DNA of 64,000 nt, from NCBI GenBank assembly GCA_965232165.1, contig CBDDOY010000001.1, positions 620,001 through 684,000 on the forward strand, read 5' to 3'. The notes beneath the pieces were generated by a model. That model was not told where the DNA came from. It saw nothing but the letters and a program-made list of their open reading frames with translations, and ran no database searches. Positions 44,433 through 53,930 of the stretch are shown in pieces. Numbering within the stretch: position 1 is the first letter of the stretch; the number at the start of each line of letters is the position of its first letter. Both the position numbers and the translations under genes were made by a program. Source of the DNA: UBA2779 sp965232165. Its GTDB lineage: Bacteria; Spirochaetota; Spirochaetia; DSM-2461.

Positions 44433-45665
44433 ATGTCAAACAGCACAGAGAACCGCCCACTTTCCGGAATACGAGTAATCGGTCTGGAACAATACATGAG
44501 CGGACCATACTGCACCATGCTCTTGGCCGATGCCGGTGCCGAGGTTATCAAAATCGAACGGCCCGGGAGCGGCGATCCCCGAAGGCTGATTCCGCCCTTC
44601 GTCGAGAAGAACGGCGTGAAAAAGGCCGGGGGCTATCTATCCTATAATCGCAATAAGAAGAGCCTTGCCCTGAACTTGCAATCTGAGGCCGGCCGGGAGA
44701 CCTTGAAGCAACTGGTGTCGGTGTCTGATGTGGTGGTGGAAAACCTGCGCCCCGGTTCGATGGATAAGATCGGTCTGAACTATGACAGCCTGAAGAAAAT
44801 CAACCCTCGGATCATCTATGCGGCCATCTCCGGTTTCGGTCGGCTGCCCGGATTTGAAAGCGAGTATAGCAGCCGTCCCGCCTTTGACATCGTAGCCGAA
44901 GCTATGACAGGCATCATGGATCTGGTTGGCTTTGCCGACAAGCCGCCAACCTACACACTGTATGGCATGGCCGATGTGCACTCCGGTCTGGCAACCGCAT
45001 ACGGCATCATGCAGGCCCTTTTCATGCGTGAGCGTACGGGATTAGGTCAAATGGTCGACAGCGCCATGGTGGATAACATGCTGGCCCTCAATGAGCGCAT
45101 GGTCACACTGTATTCCCTCACAGGCGAGGAGCCCAAGAGGGGGAGTCTGAGGCATGTGTGGCCGCGCGGAGCGTTCAAGTGCAAGGATGGATACATCGCC
45201 CTCAATGTGCCGGATAACATCATCTGGAAACGTTTGGCCGATACTATCCAGCGTCCCGATTTAGTGGATGACCCGAGAAGTGCCGATGGTGTGATCCGGG
45301 GTGAAAACGCCGAATTCCTCCAAGCCATTATCGAAGACTGGATGGCCGACAAAACCCGCGGTGAAGCCGTCTCTGCACTCAATGACGCAGGGGTGCCGAC
45401 TGGCCCTGTCTACTCGGCTAGGGATGTTTTTGATGACCAGCACTTCCGCCTCCGGGAGATGTTGATCGACATTGACGACCCCGATGTGGGGCCCAGTACG
45501 TTTTCCCGTACACCAATTCATCTCTCGGCCGCCCCGCGGATTCCCACAGAACCGGCTCCCAATCTGGGGCAGCACACACGGCCCATACTCCAAGACTTAT
45601 TGCACTACACCTCGGACAAGATTGATGAACTCATAGCTGCCGGGGTAATATCCGTTAGCAAATGA
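44433..45665 (+). CDS. CaiB/BaiF-type (family III) CoA-transferase
   Basis: 410 residues. Moves CoA between acids through an aspartyl-CoA intermediate. Family hallmarks: GIRVIGLEQYMSGPYCTMLLADAGAEVIKIERPGSGD (in parts), a VVENLRPGSMDKIGLNY block, and GMADVHSGLATAYGIM with the probable catalytic Asp. AAAGGAGAA lies 8 nt upstream of the ATG. The donor and acceptor acids are unknown; the thiolase partner hints at fatty, aromatic or branched acid metabolism. Confidence 0.93.
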   Translation: MSNSTENRPLSGIRVIGLEQYMSGPYCTMLLADAGAEVIKIERPGSGDPRRLIPPFVEKNGVKKAGGYLSYNRNKKSLALNLQSEAGRETLKQLVSVSDVVVENLRPGSMDKIGLNYDSLKKINPRIIYAAISGFGRLPGFESEYSSRPAFDIVAEAMTGIMDLVGFADKPPTYTLYGMADVHSGLATAYGIMQALFMRERTGLGQMVDSAMVDNMLALNERMVTLYSLTGEEPKRGSLRHVWPRGAFKCKDGYIALNVPDNIIWKRLADTIQRPDLVDDPRSADGVIRGENAEFLQAIIEDWMADKTRGEAVSALNDAGVPTGPVYSARDVFDDQHFRLREMLIDIDDPDVGPSTFSRTPIHLSAAPRIPTEPAPNLGQHTRPILQDLLHYTSDKIDELIAAGVISVSK

Positions 45666-45712
45666 GTGCTTTCAGCCCTCAAGGCTGAATCCTTAAACCG
45701 GTCTCAAAAATT

Positions 45713-45786
<74 letters not shown>

Positions 45787-45802
45787 TTAGAAGACGAGGA
45801 AA

Positions 45803-45831
45803 AATCTACAGTCTTTGGCACATTCCGTCAA
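45803..45831 (-). promoter_or_regulatory. promoter of tRNA-Ile
   Basis: On the minus strand TTGACG (45831-45826), 17-nt spacer, TAGATT (45808-45803), 16 nt above the mature 5' end. The rest of 45832-45980 shows no gene; it ends with GGCTCCTAG, a relic family B end. Confidence 0.65.
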
Positions 45832-45980
45832 TACATCCAAGAATATTTGTTGAAACACGATATAGGGCTCCTTCACCCCTGCATATTAGGGAATCCAGGG
45901 CCGCACTCCTTTGTCTTCAAGCCTTTTATCGATTGAACCAATAGTTCTTGTTCTCAGCAGAAGATATGAATGGCTCCTAG

Positions 45981-46140
45981 TGCGCAGCCCCACAACAGAT
46001 TCCTAAATGAAAATAGCGCAAGGGATTGGAAATGCCTCTCCCGGCGATTGAGCAGGGGGGCAGGCTGCCGGATTAAGGCATTGCAGTGAAAAGCCCGGCC
46101 TGAAGGGTTGCGGCCGGCGATTGATTTTTGCATTTACGGC
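45981..46140 (+). repeat. family C interspersed repeat (copy C3)
   Basis: About 160 bp starting TGCGCAG right after a relic B end (GGCTCCTAG). Shares GCGCAAGGGATTGGAAATGCC, GGCTGCCGGATTAAGGCATT and the GCCCGGCCTGAAGGGTTGCGG hairpin. Its right end supplies the last codons and stop of the ion-channel gene at 46134. Confidence 0.7.
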
Positions 46141-47528
46141 GCATTGGAGATTAATCCCAGCTTTCTTCTATTCTCTTCGGCTTGTTTTTCGACATCTTTG
46201 GCGAAATCCGGATATCTTTGAAGGATTCTGTCAAATGTTTCTTTGTCTAATACATAAAGATCACAGTATACCCTGGCGCGTACCGTTGCGGTTCTGGGCG
46301 TGCTGAGAAGAATGGCTATTTCCCCGAAGAATTGACCGTTGTTCAGTGTCGCATAGATCATGCTGCCGTCGGCGTTCATCACCTCTACTTCTCCATGGCC
46401 GATGAAAAACATCTCATAGCCCAGTTCACCATAGGTGACAATGTTATCACCTGGGGTGTATATGACCGGCTTGAGGTTCATGATAATATCACGGATAAAT
46501 TCCTGAGAGGCATTCTTGAAAATCGGTACTTGTTCAATGATCTCTTTATTGAGGAAGTATGAGACTTGTGTTAGCAGGGAGATTGGAAGGCCCCGCAGTA
46601 AATTAGATTCTTCATAGCCGCGACGACTCTCCCAAAGATAATCGAAGTAATCAGAAATACGGGCTTGAAGTTCTCCTGGAACGCTACGATATTTTAGGAA
46701 GGTGGATATGTTCTCTACCCTGTTGCGGAACTTGCTCTTCACGACATCAAGATTGGCGATGATGTTGGCTATATTGCCGATGATGAATCCATAGAGGGCC
46801 GCCCCTATGAGCATTACAATGATTACATAGGTGAACTGAAGAGTGGTCTCTGGGGTGATGTCACCATAGCCGATTGTCGTTAGAGTCGTTACGGTCCAAT
46901 AAAATGCTTCCAGGTAATGCAAGTAAAAAGCGTTGGGGCTGTCTATGCTCAGTTTCCTGGGGCCGTCAATGAAAATCCAGCCACAGCTTATTAGATGTGC
47001 GGCAATGAGTATCCAGAACACCAGTAAAATGAGACGGATAAATGAGGGCTTGACAATATTGATTTTATGGGCTCGTCTCAAAGTCTTCGTGATGCTGATT
47101 AATTTGAAGAGCCGAAACAAGAGGAAATATCTGATGACACGGCTCGCCGGATTTACAGCAATAAAAGCAAACAGCCATGAGAAAGGCAATGCGGCGAGTA
47201 AATCCCATATAAAACCACCTTTCAAATAGTGACTTGCAATAGTTTTTTTGTCTTGGATAAGTTCATGGCGAATCGTAATGCCAGTATGGAATTTAATGTA
47301 TATATCCAAGGCAAAGGTAATGGTCCCGATGGTGTCACAGAACAATGTCAGATTCGGGTTGATTGATGAGAATACCACCCTTAATGGAGCACTGATGGTT
47401 GTGAGAATGGTGATGAATAGGACATATACTTCCCAAACTAGCTTAAATTTGCCATCAGGACGAATTGTGGAGAATTTTTTCAGCATCGTATGTTGAGCTT
47501 TCTTTGTGATACTCTTGGGAATTTGCAT
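46134..47528 (-). CDS. cyclic-nucleotide-gated potassium channel (SthK-like)
   Basis: 464 residues. Six transmembrane helices: S1-S4 (about 30-165, with an S4 of spaced Arg/Lys near SRVIRYFLLFRLFKL), pore with selectivity filter TTIGYGD, C-linker, and a cyclic-nucleotide-binding domain (about 345-450) holding FFGEIAILLSTPRTATVRA, where Glu and Arg-Thr contact the nucleotide. This is the plan of SthK, the cAMP-activated channel of Spirochaeta thermophila. No cyclase is nearby. The last codons lie within a family C repeat, so the natural C-terminus was probably altered. Confidence 0.93.
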   Translation of the reverse strand: MQIPKSITKKAQHTMLKKFSTIRPDGKFKLVWEVYVLFITILTTISAPLRVVFSSINPNLTLFCDTIGTITFALDIYIKFHTGITIRHELIQDKKTIASHYLKGGFIWDLLAALPFSWLFAFIAVNPASRVIRYFLLFRLFKLISITKTLRRAHKINIVKPSFIRLILLVFWILIAAHLISCGWIFIDGPRKLSIDSPNAFYLHYLEAFYWTVTTLTTIGYGDITPETTLQFTYVIIVMLIGAALYGFIIGNIANIIANLDVVKSKFRNRVENISTFLKYRSVPGELQARISDYFDYLWESRRGYEESNLLRGLPISLLTQVSYFLNKEIIEQVPIFKNASQEFIRDIIMNLKPVIYTPGDNIVTYGELGYEMFFIGHGEVEVMNADGSMIYATLNNGQFFGEIAILLSTPRTATVRARVYCDLYVLDKETFDRILQRYPDFAKDVEKQAEENRRKLGLISNAP

Positions 47529-48035
47529 ATCCGGTTTTCTTCATTTCTCTATCGGAGCAATCGATCTAAGACTTGAGGGCGCCTCTAAAAGAAACCGCTA
47601 CTCCTCTTTGGAATTACTCCTGCATGAGTGCGGCGGAAATGGGATACAGTTCGCCCGGTGTCCCAGTGCGATGATGACGCGCATGGCCGTCTGCCGCCGA
47701 TTGCCCGTCGGGTTCAGGAAGCCCGAAAAAGGGACTCGACAACACACGTGGAAGAGGCCGGAGTTAAGCGTACAGACCTGTACAGCATAGTCGGCAAGTA
47801 TTGGCTGAAGCGTCCGTTCCTGAGCAAGATCAGACTGGGCAATGAAGAGGGCAAGACCTGATTCAGTCAGCGGCGCAATCCTGGGGTGAAGTTCAATCGC
47901 TACAGCCCCTTGTACAGCCAGGTTCAGAGTTGAACACAGGCTTCGGGGCATTTGATAAGGGAAATATCGAATCGGCAGTGTGAAGACTGAAACGGACCAG
48001 ACGAGTTAAGTCCGACAGGATAGCAAGGGTTCTGT
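47529..48035 (+). other. gap with relic repeat ends, no gene supported
   Basis: A half family A end (GGGCGCCTCTAAAAGAAACC) starts at 47577, and a relic family B end (GTTAAGTCCGACAGG) at 48005-48019. Between them two opposed frames are open (47598-47951 minus and 47628-47861 plus) but neither has a ribosome site or recognisable motif. Confidence 0.4.
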
Positions 48036-48206
48036 CCGCAACAAATCACGAAATGGCAATAGCCGCGCAAGGGATTGAAACGGAAATGCCGCCGGCAGCC
48101 CCGGCGATTGGCAATGAGCCGGTTAACAGGCTGCCGGATTAAGGCATTGGAGTGGAAAGCCCGACCCGAAGGGTTGCGCCCAAAATATTGACTCTGAATA
48201 CTGCGG
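48036..48206 (+). repeat. family C interspersed repeat (copy C4)
   Basis: About 170 bp, the fullest copy. Contains GCGCAAGGGATTG, CCCCGGCGATTGGCAATGAG, GGCTGCCGGATTAAGGCATT and the CCCGACCCGAAGGGTTGCG hairpin, ending at CTGCGG 5 nt from the tsaE stop. On the minus strand it could act as a terminator for the eno-tsaE operon, though its U run is short (CUUUCC). Confidence 0.72.
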
Positions 48207-48210
48207 CAAA

Positions 48211-48651
48211 CTAGCCGACTTGGTTCCCTATGAGTTTCTGCGGCAATACGAAAATTCGGTCGCCATTTTCGGCGATGTCGATATTGACGTGTATGGTTTG
48301 GTCAGGAAGTTCATTAATGGCACGCTCTGCCCATTCGATGAGGCATATACCCTGACCGCCCAGCATTTCTTCTACGCCGAGCCATACAAATTCCTTGGGG
48401 TTGTCAAGCCTGTACAGGTCCATGTGATAGAGTTTGAATTGACCTTCGTATTCACTGATGAGGGTGTAGGTGGGGCTGGTGACAGGTTCGGTGATGTTCA
48501 AAGCTTCGGCGATTCCTTGGACAAAAACGGTTTTTCCGGCACCGAGGGGGCCGGTTAAGGCGACGACATCCCCTGAAGAGAGTCTCATGCCGAGTAAGCG
48601 GCCCAGTCTTCTTGTGCCCTCCGTATCGGTTGTTCTAATGGTTTGGTTCAC
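48211..48651 (-). CDS. tsaE: tRNA threonylcarbamoyladenosine biosynthesis ATPase TsaE
   Basis: 146 residues, the family length. P-loop ATPase needed for the TsaB-TsaD-TsaE complex that makes t6A37 in ANN-decoding tRNAs. Walker A TGPLGAGKT (about 33-41), SPTYTLISEYEG (55-67) and LIEWAER motifs are as expected. The GTG start overlaps the parC stop (GTGA). It is the last gene of the eno operon. Confidence 0.95.
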   Translation of the reverse strand: MNQTIRTTDTEGTRRLGRLLGMRLSSGDVVALTGPLGAGKTVFVQGIAEALNITEPVTSPTYTLISEYEGQFKLYHMDLYRLDNPKEFVWLGVEEMLGGQGICLIEWAERAINELPDQTIHVNIDIAENGDRIFVLPQKLIGNQVG

Positions 48652-50594
48652 TTCCCCCTCTGCTGTGATGACTTCATCTCTAATGTCTTCAGGCTGACAA
48701 ACCGTGCCGATGTGAATTCCTTCGCCTTCAGGCGCACTCCATGAGCCTTCACCCCCTTGATCAGGTAATTATCGAGCGGGAAATAATCAAGGCTTTTAAT
48801 GAGACTGCGCTGCTGGAAATCGACTACGGCGGCCACATCTTCCTTCGTCGTCAATCGGACGAGTTTCCCCCCCTCCGGCACAAGGGTGTATCGGCGATTG
48901 TGGATGTACTGGGTGACCCGGCAGCGCTTGATGTAGGGGAAATTGTTTTCCGAATTTCTGTAGAGCAGGGAAAATACCACCTGCTCACAGGTTTCCTTGT
49001 CTGCCAGATTGGCATACAGCATGCCTTTGCCTACGAAGAGCTTATCCGGCACTTCGGTAACGATGTAGGAGCCGTCTTTCTTAATGTGGAGCACCTTGTC
49101 GTACACCGATGCGCTGAAGAGCACCTTCCCGCCGGAGGTCTCATATCCCAAATAGCCGGTCTCAGGGTTGTATTTCACCTTGAGATTTTTCTGCACTACA
49201 TCTCGGATGTCCACTTTTTTCAGTGAGATGATCTTGCTGCGGCGCCGATGCATCTGCTGGTATTTTGCGATGATGCCGTCCAGGAATCCCAGGGCGTACT
49301 CGGTAAGGTTTCCCAGATGGTGTTCAACTTCGGCTAAGTGCTCCTGGAGCCGGCGGATTTCGTCTTCCATGCGGGCGATGTCAAATTGGCTTATGCGTCT
49401 AATGGGGATTTTCAGGAGCCGCTCGACATCCTCATCACTCACGGCCCGGCCGATTTCCTCGGCGAAGGGTTCAAATCCGCTGTGTACAACTTTCAGCATT
49501 CCGGGGACGGTTTTGATGGGTTCAATGCGCTTGTATATTTTCTCGACAATGAATATTTTCTCCAGCAGCCTGTTATGACATTCGTCCAGAAGCTGGCCCT
49601 TTTCGAGGAGGAGTTCATTCTTTAACAGCATGATAAGCCTGTCGGCGTGCTGCCGGATAACCTGGGATGTGCTCAGGACTACGGGTTTGTCATCGGCGAT
49701 GAGAAGCATGTTCACGGGGATGCTCACCTCACAGTCTGTGAAGGCATAGAGTGCGTCCAAGACGTCCTTGGTGTGTACACCGCGGGGAAGCTTGATCTCA
49801 ATCTCGACTTTTTCCGAGGTGTAGTCGTTGATGGCTCCTATCTTGATCTTATTCGACCTAGCGGCGTTTTCAATCGAGATGATAAGGTTTTCTGTCGTCA
49901 CCCCGTATGGTAATTCCCTTACGACGATTCGTTTCGGATCGGATGAATCCATACATGCCCGGCTGATGATCTTGCCGTTACCTTCGTTGTAGTTTGTTAT
50001 ATCGATGCTTCCGCCGGAAGGAAAGTCTGGGTAGATGGAGAAATCCTCCCCGCGCAGACATGCCTGCTCTGCCTTGAGCACTTCTATCAGGTTGTGAGGC
50101 AGGATGCGGGTGGACATCCCGACGGCGATGCCCTCGGCGCCGAGGATGACAGGCAGGGGAATCTTCGCCGGGAGTGTTACCGGCTCCTTGCGGCGTCCGT
50201 CGTAGGAATCGGTGAACTCGGTGATCTGAGGTATGAAGAGCGCCTCTTTGGCCAGGGGCAATAGGCGGCATTCTATGTACCGGGCCGCCGAGGCCGGGTC
50301 TCCGGTGAGGATGTTGCCGAAGTTGCCCTGTTTGTCGATGAACAGATTCTTATTGGCCAAGTTAACCAATGCCTCGTAGATGGATGCGTCTCCATGGGGG
50401 TGATATTGCATGGCATGGCCGATGATACTGGCGACCTTGTGAAATTTCCCGTCATCAACATCATGCATTGATTGGAGTATGCGGCGCTGAACGGGCTTGA
50501 GTCCGTCATGCAGATGAGGTATGGCCCGCTCCTTGATGACATAGGAGGCGTATTCGAGAAAATTCTTATTGAACAGCTTGCTGACATAGGCCAT
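48648..50594 (-). CDS. parC: DNA topoisomerase IV / gyrase subunit A (ParC-type)
   Basis: 648 residues, type IIA topoisomerase cleavage subunit. Catalytic Tyr106 in ASAARYIECRL; GLKPVQRRIL (31-40) and PHGDASIYEAL match the DNA-gate region, and the long coiled-coil and C-gate follow. The C-terminal part is shorter than in GyrA and lacks clear GyrA-box repeats, favouring a decatenase of the ParC type. The start overlaps parE as TAATG. QPHGDA is replaced by YHPHGDAS, as in most ParC/GyrA. A separate gyrase is probably elsewhere. Confidence 0.92.
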   Translation of the reverse strand: MAYVSKLFNKNFLEYASYVIKERAIPHLHDGLKPVQRRILQSMHDVDDGKFHKVASIIGHAMQYHPHGDASIYEALVNLANKNLFIDKQGNFGNILTGDPASAARYIECRLLPLAKEALFIPQITEFTDSYDGRRKEPVTLPAKIPLPVILGAEGIAVGMSTRILPHNLIEVLKAEQACLRGEDFSIYPDFPSGGSIDITNYNEGNGKIISRACMDSSDPKRIVVRELPYGVTTENLIISIENAARSNKIKIGAINDYTSEKVEIEIKLPRGVHTKDVLDALYAFTDCEVSIPVNMLLIADDKPVVLSTSQVIRQHADRLIMLLKNELLLEKGQLLDECHNRLLEKIFIVEKIYKRIEPIKTVPGMLKVVHSGFEPFAEEIGRAVSDEDVERLLKIPIRRISQFDIARMEDEIRRLQEHLAEVEHHLGNLTEYALGFLDGIIAKYQQMHRRRSKIISLKKVDIRDVVQKNLKVKYNPETGYLGYETSGGKVLFSASVYDKVLHIKKDGSYIVTEVPDKLFVGKGMLYANLADKETCEQVVFSLLYRNSENNFPYIKRCRVTQYIHNRRYTLVPEGGKLVRLTTKEDVAAVVDFQQRSLIKSLDYFPLDNYLIKGVKAHGVRLKAKEFTSARFVSLKTLEMKSSQQRGK

Positions 50595-52381
50595 TAGATC
50601 AAATTCTCCATGATGTACTGCCGACGCTCCGGGGTGTTTTTTCCCATGTAGAACTTGAGAGTTTCCGGCACGGTCTTTATCGAATCAACACCCACCGGTA
50701 TGATGCGCATTTGGCCGCCGATGAATTGGCCGAATTCCTTGGGACTGATCTCGCCTAAGCCCTTGAACCGGGTTACTTCATATCCCCTCAATGACTTCAT
50801 GGCCTCATCCCGTTCCCGTGCACTGTAACAGTAACGGGTTTCTTTTTTGTTGCGCACCCTGAAGAGCGGTGTTTCCAAGATGTAAATGTGCCCCCGAGTC
50901 ACCAGGTCTTCAAAATAGTTCAGGAAAAAGGTGAGAATCAGGTTGCGGATGTGAAAACCATCGGTATCCGCATCTGTGGCGACAACGATTCTCTCATATC
51001 TGAGATTGTCCACATCGTTTTCGATGCCGAGGGCCATCATAAGGTTAAAAAGTTCCTCGTTCCTGTAGATGGCCGTGCGTCCCTTGCCATAGCTGTTCCA
51101 TGGTTTGCCGCGGAGGGAGTAGATGGCCTGGGTGTAGACATCCCGGCAACTCACCATTGAGCCCGTAGCCGAAATCCCTTCGGTGATGAAGATGGTTGAT
51201 TCCTCGCCTCGTTTATCACCCCGGTGAGATTTGCAGTCCTTGAGTTTGGGGATGTTGAGCGATATTTTCTTTGCGGCGGCCTTGGCCTCCTTCTTCACTA
51301 CGGCGAGTTCCTTGCGGAGTTTTTCGTTGTTGACAATCTTGTTTTCGAGAATTTTTGCGGTTTCAGAATTCTTGTGAAGATAATCCACTATCGCGGCCTT
51401 CGTCTCCCCGATTATCCATGAACGCAGCTCTGTGTTGCCGAGTTTGTTCTTGGTTTGACTCTCGAACACCGGAGACATCACCTTCACGGCGATGGCGCCG
51501 ACAATGCCTTCCCTTACATCCGTGCCTGAGTAGTTCTTTTTGGTGAAATCATTTATCCCTTTGAGAAGCCCCTCTCTGAAGGCGCTTAGATGTGTTCCGC
51601 CGTCGGCGGTGAACTGGCCGTTGACGAAGGAGAAATGGTTTTCACCATAGTTTTCCGTATGGGTGAAGGCCATTTCCATCTTGTCGCCGGCATGAGAGAC
51701 GATGGGGTAAAGGGCTGCATCGCCCACTTCCTGGTCTAGAAGATCGTGAAGACCCCTCTTCGATTCATACTTGGCGCCGTTATAATACAGGCGCAGGCCG
51801 CGATTCAGGCAGGCATATATCCACATACGGCTTGCTATGAAGCCGTCGAAGAACTCGTATTCGGTGAATATCCGGGCATCGGGCGTGAACTCGACATAAG
51901 TGCCGTCTGCATGCCCCTTGCAATTTCCACTTCGTTTGTTATTCAATTTGCCCCGCTCAAACAGGGCTTCCATGTACTTGCCTTCCCGATAGGAACGTAT
52001 CAGGAAATGGCTGGAGAGGGCATTCACCGCCTTGGTGCCAACGCCGTTGAGGCCAACCGAGAACTGGAACACATCGTCGTTGTATTTGGCCCCAGTGTTA
52101 ATGATGCTCACGCATTCGACGAGTTTCCCATGGGGTATGCCCCGGCCAAAGTCTCGGCAGCTTAACACACCGTCCCGGTGTTCAATCTCCACTTTCTTAC
52201 CATACCCCATGATGTACTCGTCGATGGCGTTATCCACTACTTCCTTGAGAAGGATGTAGATGCCGTCTTCGGAATTCGATCCGTCACCCAATCGGCCTAT
52301 ATACATGCCTGGGCGCAATCTGATGTGCTCTATGGAGCTTAGGGTTTTTATTTTGCTTTCGTCGTAGATCTGTGATGTCAT
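50594..52381 (-). CDS. parE: DNA topoisomerase IV / gyrase subunit B (ParE-type)
   Basis: 595 residues. GHKL ATPase domain with EVVDNAIDEYIMG (Asn-box), DFGRGIPHG and GLNGVGTKAVNALS; transducer; then TOPRIM with Glu401 in EGISATGSM and DADTDGFHIR. The usual EGDSA motif is EGISA here (Ile403 for Asp); the metal-binding residues Glu401 and the later DxD are kept, so activity is expected. It is followed directly by parC. 595 residues is short for GyrB, which favours ParE. Confidence 0.92.
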   Translation of the reverse strand: MTSQIYDESKIKTLSSIEHIRLRPGMYIGRLGDGSNSEDGIYILLKEVVDNAIDEYIMGYGKKVEIEHRDGVLSCRDFGRGIPHGKLVECVSIINTGAKYNDDVFQFSVGLNGVGTKAVNALSSHFLIRSYREGKYMEALFERGKLNNKRSGNCKGHADGTYVEFTPDARIFTEYEFFDGFIASRMWIYACLNRGLRLYYNGAKYESKRGLHDLLDQEVGDAALYPIVSHAGDKMEMAFTHTENYGENHFSFVNGQFTADGGTHLSAFREGLLKGINDFTKKNYSGTDVREGIVGAIAVKVMSPVFESQTKNKLGNTELRSWIIGETKAAIVDYLHKNSETAKILENKIVNNEKLRKELAVVKKEAKAAAKKISLNIPKLKDCKSHRGDKRGEESTIFITEGISATGSMVSCRDVYTQAIYSLRGKPWNSYGKGRTAIYRNEELFNLMMALGIENDVDNLRYERIVVATDADTDGFHIRNLILTFFLNYFEDLVTRGHIYILETPLFRVRNKKETRYCYSARERDEAMKSLRGYEVTRFKGLGEISPKEFGQFIGGQMRIIPVGVDSIKTVPETLKFYMGKNTPERRQYIMENLI

Positions 52382-52389
52382 GCCCTATC

Positions 52390-53580
52390 TTAAAATATAC
52401 GGTCCCTTCGGAACAATGGGATCATCATCAGACAGGACAGCACTGTCAGTGCGGAAGAGATTGCACCCATCTGCTTGAAGGTGAGTTCTTTGAGCACCAT
52501 GAAACCGATGAAGGGGGCAATCATTCCCCTTAGTCCTGCGAGTAAAGCATGGGCCGATTGGTACATCCTTATATCCTCAATCCGGACAATGCGGGTTACC
52601 CAAAGCTGCCAAATGAATGGGGTGCCGGATAATCCGATGCCCAATAGAGCCGAGGAGATCATGATGAGAGGTATAGATGTTGTGAAAAAACAGAGAGGAA
52701 TGGCCACGGCGAAGAAGGCGTTTATGGCTATCCTCATGGCCGGAAAGCTTATTTCGTGATAGCGTCTGGCCCAGAATCGATTGAAAAGAAACTGAAATCC
52801 CACTGGAATCACGACCAATATAAGGGTGACCATAGATGGAGAAAGAGCCATGCCTCTTTCGGATTCGGCTAGATAAATCGCCCGAAGAGGCAGGGTCCAC
52901 AGATTTCCGAAACCCACCAGCATCCACGCAGTTTCAACATAAACAAAGCGGGCATTTCTGAACGGCAGGGTAATAGCGCTTAGCCAGGATTCATTGCGTA
53001 TTGAGGAATTTCTCTCCGGCAGCCTCAACAGAAAAAAGGCGACGGCTAAGAGGAAGACGACGGTACAGCCATTGATCCACCGCCACCAGTTCAGGTTTTG
53101 GTCGAGGATGTAACCGCAGCCAAGACCGGTACCGAGGGTGATGGCGAGGTTGAGCCGCAGCCCTAGAGAAATCTGCCTTGCGCGATTCTCGCTATGGTAA
53201 AATTCGCCATAGAGGTCGGTAAAAAACGGCTGACGGAGATGACAGGCCGCCGAGCAAAGCGATACTGCGATTGCATAGACGACACCATTGGGGACGATGG
53301 AGCCAAGAGCCAGGGCTGCCGCCGCCGTCAGTGTCAAGGCGAAGAAGGTCCGAGAACGGCGGATACCGCTCCTGTTGAGGACCGCATTGAGAGGTGAGGA
53401 CAGAAAATAACCGATGAATCGGGATGATGGGATAAGACCCTTCCAGAAATCCCCGACGGCGAAGAACTGTATCGCCACCAGGATGAAGATAGAGTCTGTC
53501 AGGGCCTGAATCACCCCATCGACGCCTAATCTGAATGTATCAATGCTCCGGACATGGGTTTCATCGGTTTTTAGAGCCAA
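52390..53580 (-). CDS. MFS transporter
   Basis: 396 residues with about 12 hydrophobic segments, a standard major facilitator length. The substrate is not evident. An NRSGIRRSRTF loop between helices 2 and 3 corresponds to the MFS cytoplasmic motif A position, though the consensus GxLaDrxGrk is lost. It overlaps the rhodanese gene by 20 nt and ends 8 nt before parE, so it is inside the eno-tsaE operon. Confidence 0.85.
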   Translation of the reverse strand: MALKTDETHVRSIDTFRLGVDGVIQALTDSIFILVAIQFFAVGDFWKGLIPSSRFIGYFLSSPLNAVLNRSGIRRSRTFFALTLTAAAALALGSIVPNGVVYAIAVSLCSAACHLRQPFFTDLYGEFYHSENRARQISLGLRLNLAITLGTGLGCGYILDQNLNWWRWINGCTVVFLLAVAFFLLRLPERNSSIRNESWLSAITLPFRNARFVYVETAWMLVGFGNLWTLPLRAIYLAESERGMALSPSMVTLILVVIPVGFQFLFNRFWARRYHEISFPAMRIAINAFFAVAIPLCFFTTSIPLIMISSALLGIGLSGTPFIWQLWVTRIVRIEDIRMYQSAHALLAGLRGMIAPFIGFMVLKELTFKQMGAISSALTVLSCLMMIPLFRRDRIF

Positions 53581-53929
53581 TCAGTTTTTCCATCTTCGTG
53601 AGAGAGCCGCCGACTGCAACTTTGGTATAGCCCATGTCACGCAGAATTTGATCGGCTATGTGCGCCCTGCTGCCGGAGCGGCAATAGAGTATGATGGGTT
53701 CATCCACGGCCCCGAGCTGTTGAACATGGTCGGCAAGAATATCAACAGGGATATTTATGGCGCCGGGAATATGCCGTGCCTCATACTCCCCGACTGTTCG
53801 AACATCGACTATGACGGCCTCCGGTAAATACTTCTTAATGAGCCTGTCATTGTTATTCGAGGCCGACATGCAACTGCCGGCAATGATCGCTCCTCCCAGG
53901 ATTGCCATGCTGATAGTAGCTTTTTTCAT
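53561..53929 (-). CDS. rhodanese-domain lipoprotein
   Basis: 122 residues. A signal sequence with lipobox IAGSC (Cys20) anchors it in the envelope. The rhodanese fold follows, with VIVDVRTVGEYEARHIPGAINIP and the active-site loop CRSGSRA (Cys about 84). Such proteins move sulfur from thiosulfate, persulfides or protein partners. Its start is 1 nt beyond the enolase stop. The substrate is unknown. Confidence 0.9.
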   Translation of the reverse strand: MKKATISMAILGGAIIAGSCMSASNNNDRLIKKYLPEAVIVDVRTVGEYEARHIPGAINIPVDILADHVQQLGAVDEPIILYCRSGSRAHIADQILRDMGYTKVAVGGSLTKMEKLIGSKNR

Positions 53930-53930
53930 G

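Noticed and set aside
47598..47951. 117-residue minus-strand frame and a 77-residue plus-strand frame
   Set aside because: Opposed frames in repeat-derived DNA without ribosome sites, motifs or promoter.
48211..48558. long plus-strand frame over tsaE and similar antisense frames over parC and parE
   Set aside because: They mirror strong coding sequence on the minus strand and have no start signals.
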